From assembly GCA_031261395.1 (NCBI GenBank), contig JAISJT010000051.1, forward strand, positions 1-51,675: DNA of 51,675 nt. Direction: 5' to 3'. Of the stretch, positions 25,799-32,220 are shown piece by piece; the stretch's first letter is position 1; each line of letters opens with the position of its first letter. The stretch is from Eubacteriales Family XIII. Incertae Sedis bacterium. GTDB lineage: Bacteria > Bacillota > Clostridia > Peptostreptococcales > Anaerovoracaceae. Made by a program: the position numbers and the translations under genes. The notes below the pieces were generated by a model. That model was given only the letters and a program-made list of their open reading frames with translations. It did no database searches and was not told the origin of the DNA.

Positions 25799-26874
25799 TC
25801 AGATTCAGTTAGGATGTCCGCGAGCAATCCCGCAAGAAATACGCCGTCCTCTAAGGTGAGCGCTCCGAGATGGCCTACACGCAGCAACTTGTCCGCAAGT
25901 TCTCCTCCGTTCGGATTGAGCCAGACGTCATGCTCCTCTGACAGGGTCTTGAAGACCGCCTTGGCGCCGCCCCGAGGGAAGAACAGAGGAGTACAGGCGG
26001 CTGAAAGCGGGTGAGCCGGCAAGGCGACCGGCAGACCCTGCAGCGCCGCCCGAAACCCGTCAGATAGAGCCTGCGTGGCGGCAGCGGCGGCGGCGTACCC
26101 GCCTTCCGCCTCAAGGTGTTCGAGGCGCTCGCGAAGTGCGAGGATCGTCCCGACAGCCGGCGTGAAAGGCGTCTGCCCGCGCACCGCATTGGCTTCTGCA
26201 TCGCGCAGATCGAAATACAGGGAAAATGGCCGGATATCCCGCTCGGAGATACGCCGGTACAGGCGATCCGACAGGATGAGCATAGACAGACCCGGCGGCA
26301 GCGCTAGCGCTTTCTGCGAACTCAGGATCAGCGCGTCGATACCCTGCCCTTCAAAGTCGATCGGATCGGCCAGAAAACTCGAGATCGCGTCAACGACGAG
26401 ATAGGCGTTTTTTTCCCGGCAAAAGGAGGCAATCAAATCGAGGTCGTACAGGCGTCCAACGCTCGTTTCGTGATGATTGACTAATACGGCGTCGAGGGGT
26501 TTGTTCTTATTATTAAAATCCAAATGGGAAGGCGACAGGGTTTCTCCGAAGGGGACGCGGACGGCCTCGTGACTGATGCCGTGATGCGCGCAGATCTCAG
26601 CGAACCTGTGGCCAAAGCCGCCGCCGTCGATGACGAGTAGGTGGTCGTCCGGGGCAAAGCAGCCCGCCACGGCCGCCTCCATAGCGCCCGTGCCCGAACC
26701 GGTGAGCAGATATACATGCGCGTCCGCCGGCGCCCCCGCAAGCCTTTTCAGCCGCTCGGCGCACTCGAGGACAACTTCGGAAAACGCTCCCGTGCGAAAA
26801 TACGGAAGTTGCTCACCGAGCAGATCCCGCGTGTACGGATACATTTCGACCGGGCCGAGTGTGAAAAGTTTCAA
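25795..26874 (-). CDS. Class V PLP-dependent aminotransferase (alanine-glyoxylate/AEP transaminase type)
   Basis: About 359 residues of fold-type I class V. TLGPVEMYPYTRDLL opens the domain, LTGSGTGAMEAAV is the phosphate-binding region, LVVDAISSFLADPIDF holds the PLP-ring Asp, and SSQKALALPPGL contains the Schiff-base Lys. I place the start at TTG 26874 (LKLFTLGP) because GAGGGCG lies just before it and it begins 10 bases after the upstream stop; the ORF-track start at 26913 would overlap the fusion gene by 29 bases. Located between the cytidylyltransferase-oxidoreductase fusion and two GT2 genes, it probably aminates a small keto-polyol or phosphonate intermediate for a CDP-activated building block. 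Substrate unproven. Confidence 0.82.
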   Translation of the reverse strand: MKLFTLGPVEMYPYTRDLLGEQLPYFRTGAFSEVVLECAERLKRLAGAPADAHVYLLTGSGTGAMEAAVAGCFAPDDHLLVIDGGGFGHRFAEICAHHGISHEAVRVPFGETLSPSHLDFNNKNKPLDAVLVNHHETSVGRLYDLDLIASFCREKNAYLVVDAISSFLADPIDFEGQGIDALILSSQKALALPPGLSMLILSDRLYRRISERDIRPFSLYFDLRDAEANAVRGQTPFTPAVGTILALRERLEHLEAEGGYAAAAAATQALSDGFRAALQGLPVALPAHPLSAACTPLFFPRGGAKAVFKTLSEEHDVWLNPNGGELADKLLRVGHLGALTLEDGVFLAGLLADILTESE

Positions 26875-26884
26875 CGGCGCGCCC

Positions 26885-28159
26885 TCAAAGCAGGTCACCG
26901 CGCGCGAGCACATCCATGAGGCGCAGCGATTTTTCGGGGGTCAGCACGCCGGATTCCGTCCGGCCTTCAGCGATCGCCTTCACCGCTTCTGCGAGCAAAT
27001 AGCGCAGCCCGGGGCCTTCCGTATTGAACGAATAACGCCGTGGCTGTGCGCACTCCCCTTCGAAGATGCGGAAATAATTCATATTCCACCACGCGCCCGG
27101 CACATCTACCCTGCCGTCCGTCCCGAGGATCGTCATGCCCGGCGTCAGCCAGGCGCTGTCCGAGACCGTACAAACCGCAGCCGCATCCGGATAGGAGAAG
27201 ATTACTTTGTCCTGACGCGTGCGCGCGCGGAGCGCCAGACGCCGCACCTCCGCAGGTTCCGATCCCAATATACGTGTGACCGCAAAGGCCGCCAGCGCCT
27301 CTGCGTCGCGAAAACTTCCTTGCGCAGGCAAGGCGCATTCGGCCGAGAGGATCTGCCCGATCGCCCCGCCGTGCAGCATCCAGATGAGTTGATGGAAGGT
27401 GCTCAGGTAGGCGAGCGGCACGCGCTCGATGAGCGCCAGACCTTTTTTCTGCGATAGATCAAACACGGCCTGCGCTTCCTCCGGCTTGTTGAAAGGGAAA
27501 TCTACGATCACGTGTTTGCCGGCCTCGAGCGCCGCCATAGCCGCCTGAAAGCGGTCTCTGCGCCGTAGATGCACAAAGATCAGATCGTTTTCGCCACAGA
27601 GCGCCGGGGCGTCCGGAAAAACTTTTTGCAGATCATAACGATTTTGAAAATCCTCACGCACCGCCGCATCCCCTGCATACACACCGGTGACTTCGACCCC
27701 GCTGACAAAATTCGCCTCCGCGATCAGGTCTGCATCGTCTGCCGCATCCGTCAAAATGCCGACGCGCAATATCCGCCCTTTGACTTCGCGCAGGTCCGTA
27801 CTCGATACACCCTTCGTGCGCTCAAGATAAACGACCTCGCAATATTTCCCGAGATAATCAAATTTGCCTTCCCAGTCGCTGCCGATCGCGAAGACCTGCA
27901 CGCCGTGTTTGACCACGTCGCTGAGTTTTTGGCCCTGATATTCCTCGACGAGGATTTCGTCCGCCAGGCCCGTCTGCCGCACCGATTCGATGCGCCCGGC
28001 AAGGCTGTCCCTGACATTGAGTTTGCCGCGCTCCCTGTCAAAGCCCTCGCTCGTCACGCCGACGATCAAATAGTCGCCGAGCGCCTTCGCGCGCTCCAGC
28101 AACCGCTGATGCCCGATATGAAACATATCAAATGTGCCGTATGTAATGACCTTTTTCAT
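26885..28159 (-). CDS. TagD-like cytidylyltransferase fused to Gfo/Idh-type oxidoreductase
   Basis: 424 residues. Residues 1-130 are a glycerol-3-phosphate cytidylyltransferase-like domain: ITYGTFDMFHIGHQRLL (HxGH), and ERTKGVSSTDLR matching the RTxGISTT block. Residues about 133-420 are a Gfo/Idh/MocA oxidoreductase: RVGILTDAADDADL, HLRRRDRFQAAMAALEAGKHVIVDFPF, where AAMAALEAGKHV is typical, then a C-terminal substrate domain. Fusions of this kind are known in CDP-2-glycerol-type pathways of capsule loci. The product is likely a CDP-linked glycerol-like unit, possibly aminated by the next enzyme. ATG 28159 is preceded by TATACT at 8 bases (leaderless). Confidence 0.85.
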   Translation of the reverse strand: MKKVITYGTFDMFHIGHQRLLERAKALGDYLIVGVTSEGFDRERGKLNVRDSLAGRIESVRQTGLADEILVEEYQGQKLSDVVKHGVQVFAIGSDWEGKFDYLGKYCEVVYLERTKGVSSTDLREVKGRILRVGILTDAADDADLIAEANFVSGVEVTGVYAGDAAVREDFQNRYDLQKVFPDAPALCGENDLIFVHLRRRDRFQAAMAALEAGKHVIVDFPFNKPEEAQAVFDLSQKKGLALIERVPLAYLSTFHQLIWMLHGGAIGQILSAECALPAQGSFRDAEALAAFAVTRILGSEPAEVRRLALRARTRQDKVIFSYPDAAAVCTVSDSAWLTPGMTILGTDGRVDVPGAWWNMNYFRIFEGECAQPRRYSFNTEGPGLRYLLAEAVKAIAEGRTESGVLTPEKSLRLMDVLARGDLL

Positions 28160-28167
28160 ATGGATTT

Positions 28168-28187
28168 AGTATAACATAGTGTAGAAT
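28168..28187. promoter_or_regulatory. Overlapping divergent -10 elements in a 35-base gap
   Basis: Minus-strand TATACT (28168-28173) is 8 bases before ATG 28159; plus-strand TAGAAT (28182-28187) is 7 bases before ATG 28195. Eight bases separate the two. The -35 region of each would fall on the other gene's start codon and neither -35 is recognisable. Confidence 0.5.
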
Positions 28188-28194
28188 AGTAGAC

Positions 28195-29493
28195 ATGAAA
28201 ATGTTCCTGCTCCGGTGCGCGGTGCTCGCGCTGAATATCGCCTCAGCCTTCATCCGTGCTTTTTCCCGCAGAATAACAGGCAAGGTGACCCTCCTCTGTA
28301 GCCAGGACGACCTGCCTTCTCTTGACATCCGCCTACTCGCCGCCGCCATATCGAATGGCGAACCCGTGACAGGAAGCCCCAAAGTAGTCGTGCTCGCAGG
28401 TCGCATGCGAAGATCCCCCGCGGGTGCACTGAAATTCGCGGGCCATCTGCTGCGCGAACTTTACCACATAGCCACTTCCGAGGTGGTCGTGCTGGAGGGA
28501 TATACCGTATCAATCGGCGCTGTGAAACCGGGCCCCGGCGTCACTGTCATTCAAATGTGGCATGCACCCGATGCGATCAAAAAATTCAGCCGTCAGATCT
28601 TGGACACCCCCGCCGGTCAGAGTTCACGAACCGCTGACATCCTCGGCATGCACCGCCATTACGATTATCTGCTCTGTCCGTCTCCCGCCGCAGCGCCGGC
28701 CTTCCGTGAAGCGTTCGGTGTGACTGACGACAAACTCGTCTACCTCGGCATGCCGCGCATCGACTATCTATCCGCCCCATCTGTCACCCTGGCCGCCGAG
28801 CCGCAATCCACAAGGGACAAAATACGCAAAGAATATCAGCTCCTGCAAGAGCGCCCGGCGATCGTCTATGCGCCCACCTTCCGCGACGGCAGGCCCGTCG
28901 ATCTCGAAGGTCTCCTCAGGAATTTTGATTTCGAACGCTTCACCCTCATAGTCAAACTGCACCCGCTCGACGAACAAAACATCGCCGCCCCTGTCATCCC
29001 CGGCGCCGCTACTGTCATCCCGGGCGCCGCTACTGTCATCCCGGGCGCCGACCCGGGATCCACGCCCCCCGGCGCCGACTCTGTCATCCCGGGCGCCGAC
29101 CCGGGATCCACGCCCCCCGGCGCCCCGATCTTCGACCACGAATTCACCACTGACGAATGGCTGACCCTAGCCGCCGCCGTCATCACCGACTATTCCGGTA
29201 TCGCCGTCGAGGCCGCCGCCGCCGGCGTCCCTCTCTATTTTTACGTCTACGATATCGACCGGTACATGGCGGAGCGCGGACTCAATTTCGATCCGCGCTG
29301 CGAAGCTATCGCTCCATACGTCTTTACAGACGCCGCCGCCCTGACTGCCGCGATAGATCCCGCCACTTACGATTTGACACTACTAAGAACCTTCCGCGAG
29401 CGCATGCTTTCATGTCCGGACACAGGAAACACCGAACGTCTCGCCGACTTCGTGCGAACATTTCTTACACAGCAGGAGACCAAAATCCGGTAG
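28195..29493 (+). CDS. CDP-glycerol glycerophosphotransferase family protein (TagB/TagF-like) with in-frame repeat insert
   Basis: 432 residues. VTVIQMWHAPDAIKKF, DYLLCPSPAAAPAFREAF, LVYLGMPRIDYL, PAIVYAPTFRDG, FTLIVKLHPLDEQN and AAVITDYSGIAVEAA are the expected series of blocks for TagB/TagF-type transferases, with the catalytic His (WHAP, LHP) and the Asp-Tyr-Ser-Gly variant of the substrate-binding loop. Between LHPLDEQN and FDHEFTTDEWL lies a repetitive Pro/Gly/Ala-rich insert of about 45 residues (VIPGAAT units) produced by a palindromic DNA repeat read through in frame. It starts a divergent unit opposite the cytidylyltransferase fusion, whose CDP product is the likely donor. Leaderless start at ATG 28195. 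Confidence 0.86.
   Translation: MKMFLLRCAVLALNIASAFIRAFSRRITGKVTLLCSQDDLPSLDIRLLAAAISNGEPVTGSPKVVVLAGRMRRSPAGALKFAGHLLRELYHIATSEVVVLEGYTVSIGAVKPGPGVTVIQMWHAPDAIKKFSRQILDTPAGQSSRTADILGMHRHYDYLLCPSPAAAPAFREAFGVTDDKLVYLGMPRIDYLSAPSVTLAAEPQSTRDKIRKEYQLLQERPAIVYAPTFRDGRPVDLEGLLRNFDFERFTLIVKLHPLDEQNIAAPVIPGAATVIPGAATVIPGADPGSTPPGADSVIPGADPGSTPPGAPIFDHEFTTDEWLTLAAAVITDYSGIAVEAAAAGVPLYFYVYDIDRYMAERGLNFDPRCEAIAPYVFTDAAALTAAIDPATYDLTLLRTFRERMLSCPDTGNTERLADFVRTFLTQQETKIR
28991..29124 (+). repeat. In-frame palindromic repeat array inside the TagF-like gene
   Basis: Three 21-base units (CTGTCATCCC followed by SGGCGCCGCTA-type sequence) are followed by a 48-base unit that occurs about twice. The full palindrome has arms ATCCCGGG and CCCGGGAT around CGCCGA (29038-29059). 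Both periods are multiples of three, so reading frame is kept; the translation repeats VIPGAAT and VIPGADPGSTPPGADS. Same family as the arrays at 32060 and 51349. Confidence 0.92.
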
Positions 29494-29499
29494 CCAAAC

Positions 29500-29676
29500 C
29501 TATGCTTGCGTTTTAGACAGAGGTTTGTTTTTACGCTTTTTCGCTGCGTTTTCTTCCAAAGCGCGGTCAAGGTAGCCGTTTAAATATTCTCTATCCGGAT
29601 CGGAAAGCAATTTGATTTTTTCTTCGATGGACAGATGCGCAATGTCCGCCGTCTTATCTTTATCTTTCGGCGACAT
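29500..29676 (-). CDS. Small protein of unknown function (58 aa)
   Basis: Too short for the ORF track. The reverse strand reads MSPKDKDKTADIAHL, then SIEEKIKLLSDPDREYLNGY and ends KPLSKTQA. It is hydrophilic and charged, with a predicted helix-rich middle and a Lys-rich tail. AAAGGAG lies at a good distance before the ATG, and TTGCCG-N17-TATAAT upstream supports expression. No family recognised. It is divergent from the XRE regulator across four TGTACA sites and may be its regulatory target or partner; a toxin-antitoxin-like relation is possible but nothing in the sequence proves it. Confidence 0.68.
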   Translation of the reverse strand: MSPKDKDKTADIAHLSIEEKIKLLSDPDREYLNGYLDRALEENAAKKRKNKPLSKTQA

Positions 29677-29707
29677 GGATACTCTCCTTTCATATTAACC
29701 AAGTGAA

Positions 29708-29736
29708 ATTATACATAACTACGTCAATTTCGGCAA
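29708..29736 (-). promoter_or_regulatory. Promoter of the 58-aa gene
   Basis: On the minus strand TTGCCG (29731-29736), 17 bases, TATAAT (29708-29713). The first TGTACA site (29743-29748) lies just upstream of the -35. Confidence 0.6.
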
Positions 29737-29742
29737 GCAATT

Positions 29743-29802
29743 TGTACATTTTTCTTTGTTTTTGTACATATTTCTTTGGTTTTTTTTGTACATTTTTGTA
29801 CA
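29743..29802. promoter_or_regulatory. Four TGTACA palindromes in T-rich DNA: candidate operator
   Basis: Identical TGTACA cores at 29743, 29763, 29787 and 29797, i.e. steps of 20, 24 and 10 bases, mostly embedded as TTTGTACAT with T-runs between. They sit between the divergent promoters of the 58-aa gene and the XRE regulator. Steps of roughly one and two helical turns fit cooperative repressor binding. The XRE protein is the natural candidate. Confidence 0.6.
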
Positions 29803-29828
29803 TTTTTTTCAAAGCTGTCGGTTTATCG

Positions 29829-29857
29829 TTGACCGAGTTAATATTGCACGTTATAAT
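29829..29857 (+). promoter_or_regulatory. Promoter of the XRE-hypB operon
   Basis: TTGACC (29829-29834), 17 bases, TATAAT (29852-29857). GTG 29867 lies 9 bases after it (leaderless option), while GAGGTGA serves TTG 29876 as ribosome site. Confidence 0.7.
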
Positions 29858-29875
29858 TTAACCGAGGTGAATGCA

Positions 29876-30232
29876 TTGTTAAACGAACGACTTGAAAAAT
29901 TGATTCGATATCTTGGTATCAAGAAGATGTATTTCGCCGAGAAAATTGGCTTTACACCTTCCTACGTTTCCATGATACTCAGCGGCAAAAAGAGAAATCC
30001 GAGCGCGCGCTTCTTCGACTCCATTACGAGGGCCTTCCACGTGAATATAGAATGGCTTCGAACCGGATCCGGCGAAATGTTTTCCGGCACGGATCTGAAT
30101 TTATCGGATGAGGATGCTGCACTGATCGAAAAATACCGCGCCTTGCCTCCGGCAGACCGCAAAACGGTCGAAACCATCGTCGATGCGATGCTGCAAAGAA
30201 GCACCAGCGAAAATAAGAGCGGGGGCGGTTGA
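29876..30232 (+). CDS. XRE-type HTH transcriptional regulator
   Basis: About 118 residues from TTG 29876; GTG 29867 is three codons earlier and equally possible. The HTH is MYFAEKIGFTPSYVSMILSG (residues about 19-38), followed by ARFFDSITRAFHVNIEWLRTG, the pattern of phage-repressor-like XRE proteins that end in W-L-x-x-G. The C-terminal part (LSDEDAALIEKYRALPPADRKTV) is a helical tail common in this group. The first 40 residues of the ORF-track version are T-rich promoter DNA and not coding. It overlaps hypB by one base (TGATG). Likely autoregulator acting on the TGTACA cluster. Confidence 0.85.
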   Translation: MLNERLEKLIRYLGIKKMYFAEKIGFTPSYVSMILSGKKRNPSARFFDSITRAFHVNIEWLRTGSGEMFSGTDLNLSDEDAALIEKYRALPPADRKTVETIVDAMLQRSTSENKSGGG

Positions 30233-30900
30233 TGAACGACGTACGAATACTAAAAATCAAAAAGAGCGTTTATGAAAACAATGATCTCGAAGCGGAAAAA
30301 CTCCGCGGCGAACTGCGCGCAGAGGGGACCTTCCTGATCAACCTCATGTCATCGCCGGGATCCGGCAAGACCTCGTCCGTTCTGCGTATCATCGAGCAGC
30401 TGCGCGGCGAGATGGCGATCGGAGTCATGGAGGCAGACATCGATTCGGCAGTAGACGCAAAGACAGTGGCGGCAGCAGGCATCCCGGTGGTTCAGATCCA
30501 CACGGGAGGCATGTGCCACCTCGACGCCGGCATGACGAGACAAGGTCTCGAGACGCCGGAGATGCAGGGACTCGATCTCGTGATCCTCGAAAACGTGGGC
30601 AATCTGGTCTGCCCTGCGGAGTTCGACACGGGCGCCTGCAAAAACGTGATGATCCTCAGCGTTCCCGAGGGCGACGACAAGCCCCTGAAATATCCGCTGA
30701 TGTTTTCGGTGGCCGACCTGCTGCTCATCAACAAGATCGATACGCTGGGTTTGGGTATTTTTGATTTCGACATAGCGGCCGTCCGCGAACGGGCAGCCGC
30801 CATCAATCCCTCTATCTGCGTGATCGAAGTCTCAGCCAAAACCGGCGAAGGGTTTGACCTCGTATCCGACTGGATCCGAAAAGCTATTTCTCGGTTTTAG
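30232..30900 (+). CDS. hypB: Hydrogenase/urease nickel incorporation GTPase HypB
   Basis: 222 residues of the SIMIBI GTPase that drives nickel insertion into [NiFe]-hydrogenase. P-loop SSPGSGKTSS near residue 40, metal-binding and switch region EADIDSAVDAKTVAAAGIP then HTGGMCHLDAGM (Cys-His G-domain nickel site), ENVGNLVCPAEFD with the second conserved Cys, and NKID for guanine. The N-terminal His-rich or CxxCGC nickel store found in some HypB proteins is absent. No hypA, hydrogenase or urease gene is in the window, and co-transcription with an XRE regulator is unusual. Its end overlaps DUF4349 on the other strand by 17 bases. Confidence 0.93.
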   Translation: MNDVRILKIKKSVYENNDLEAEKLRGELRAEGTFLINLMSSPGSGKTSSVLRIIEQLRGEMAIGVMEADIDSAVDAKTVAAAGIPVVQIHTGGMCHLDAGMTRQGLETPEMQGLDLVILENVGNLVCPAEFDTGACKNVMILSVPEGDDKPLKYPLMFSVADLLLINKIDTLGLGIFDFDIAAVRERAAAINPSICVIEVSAKTGEGFDLVSDWIRKAISRF

Positions 30901-32041
30901 GCGGCTCCGGGTGCTTCCGCTGCCATTTCTGTGCCGCCTTTTCCTGTTTCCGCCGCTGTCTCGCCTGTACCTTCTCCGCATGCTTGTCGTTGTATTTTCT
31001 GCGTATCCAGCGAATCAGTTTGACGATCAGCCAGATGATGATCAGGATGACGACGATCAGCACGATGACCGGCGCCGCTCCGGCAAAGAACACGACCACG
31101 CCCCTAAGGAAGTCGCCGACCCCGCTCAGAGACATCTGGAACGCATTCTGCGCACGCTCCCCGAGCGGCTCTCCGTCCTTGCCGATCGTATCGGCCGTGA
31201 TCACCTCATACAGATTCACGTCGACCGTCGCGTAGTCCACCAATTGGTCCATTCCGCGCTTTGCCCCTTGATAACTATCCAGATCATAAAGAACATTCGT
31301 CAATTCCCGTTCAAATTCAATAATAACATCGGGATCTTCAGCCTTCTCTATGTACTCGATCAGCCTCGCCTTGCGCATCTCCAGCAATTCGATGCGCGAT
31401 TCCGTGTCAAAATACTGCGAGGTCAGGTCCTGCGAAGATTTGCTTTTGTTGACGACATCTCCTACGCCTTCGATCCCGGCCAGAAAGGTATCGTAGCCGC
31501 CGACCGGAATGCGCAGCGTCAGCCACGAACTGCGCCCCTGGCTGCCGGCATAATATGAATGCGCATCCGTACTTTCATTTGCGATATAACCGTTTGTATT
31601 TTTCACCAGCGCCGCGATGCGCCCATAGTCCTCGTCAAACCGTTTCGTTTCAATCGAATAAATTGCAGAGAACGTGATCTTTCGCCCGCTTTGCGAAGCA
31701 TTGCCAACAGTCCCCTCCGCTTCCCCGGCGCCGCCGCCATCCTCCGCCGCCGCCTCGTAATCATAATCGCCTCCGCCCGAGCCATCCGCCGCAGCCATAG
31801 GCGCTTCGGCGGCAACGTCAAAAGATGGGGCCGGAGCATTCTCCGACGGGTAAAGCTCATCCGAATAGGTCGGCGGAACAAACTGCGCTTCGGACGGAGC
31901 GCCCGCATTCGCCGCACTATCCTGTGCCGCGCCGGAGTAGCTATTGCCGCTGCTGCTGCAAGCCGCAAGAGAGACCGCCATCAAAGCAATCAGCAAAAAT
32001 ACGGCAATCTTCATCATTCCCAATCTATCTATCGTTCTCAT
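30884..32041 (-). CDS. DUF4349 domain lipoprotein with C-terminal membrane helix
   Basis: 385 residues. A lipoprotein signal (AVFLLIALMAVSLAAC) is followed by a low-complexity Ala/Gly/Pro/Glu stretch (35-115), then the DUF4349 domain from about 118: YSIETKRFDEDYGRIAALV, GYIANES, LTLRIPVGGYDTFL and a coiled-coil region (ESRIELLEMRKARLIEYIEKAEDP). A strong transmembrane helix (VIVLIVVILIIIWLIVKLI) and a highly basic tail close it. The family is a membrane-anchored exported protein of unknown function. AGGAG precedes the ATG; a palindromic repeat array lies immediately upstream. Confidence 0.88.
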   Translation of the reverse strand: MRTIDRLGMMKIAVFLLIALMAVSLAACSSSGNSYSGAAQDSAANAGAPSEAQFVPPTYSDELYPSENAPAPSFDVAAEAPMAAADGSGGGDYDYEAAAEDGGGAGEAEGTVGNASQSGRKITFSAIYSIETKRFDEDYGRIAALVKNTNGYIANESTDAHSYYAGSQGRSSWLTLRIPVGGYDTFLAGIEGVGDVVNKSKSSQDLTSQYFDTESRIELLEMRKARLIEYIEKAEDPDVIIEFERELTNVLYDLDSYQGAKRGMDQLVDYATVDVNLYEVITADTIGKDGEPLGERAQNAFQMSLSGVGDFLRGVVVFFAGAAPVIVLIVVILIIIWLIVKLIRWIRRKYNDKHAEKVQARQRRKQEKAAQKWQRKHPEPPKTEK

Positions 32042-32059
32042 GTTTTCTCCTTCTGTTAC

Positions 32060-32133
32060 CTGTCATCCCGGGCGCCGCCTCTGTCATCCCGGGCGCCGCC
32101 TCTGTCATCCCGGGCGCCGACCCGGGATCCACG
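32060..32133. repeat. Intergenic palindromic repeat array (GTCATCCCGGG family)
   Basis: Two 21-base truncated units (starting 32060 and 32081) then one full palindrome (from 32102) with arms ATCCCGGG/CCCGGGAT around CGCCGA, ending GGATCCACG. This is nearly the same organisation as the array inside the TagF-like gene. It lies in the upstream region of the DUF4349 gene. Confidence 0.92.
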
Positions 32134-32220
32134 AATACATAATAGAGGACAGCGCTCCGCAAAAAAGGTGCATCCATCAAAAAAGTAACTACACCATCAC
32201 TACCATCACTATACAGCATA

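Noticed and set aside
28991-29124. CRISPR array
   Set aside because: Repeats are directly adjacent with 21- and 48-base periods and no unique spacers; no cas genes are present.
28768-29186. Minus-strand ORFs with RGSRVGARDD repeats
   Set aside because: They are the antisense reading of the palindromic repeat array inside the TagF-like gene.
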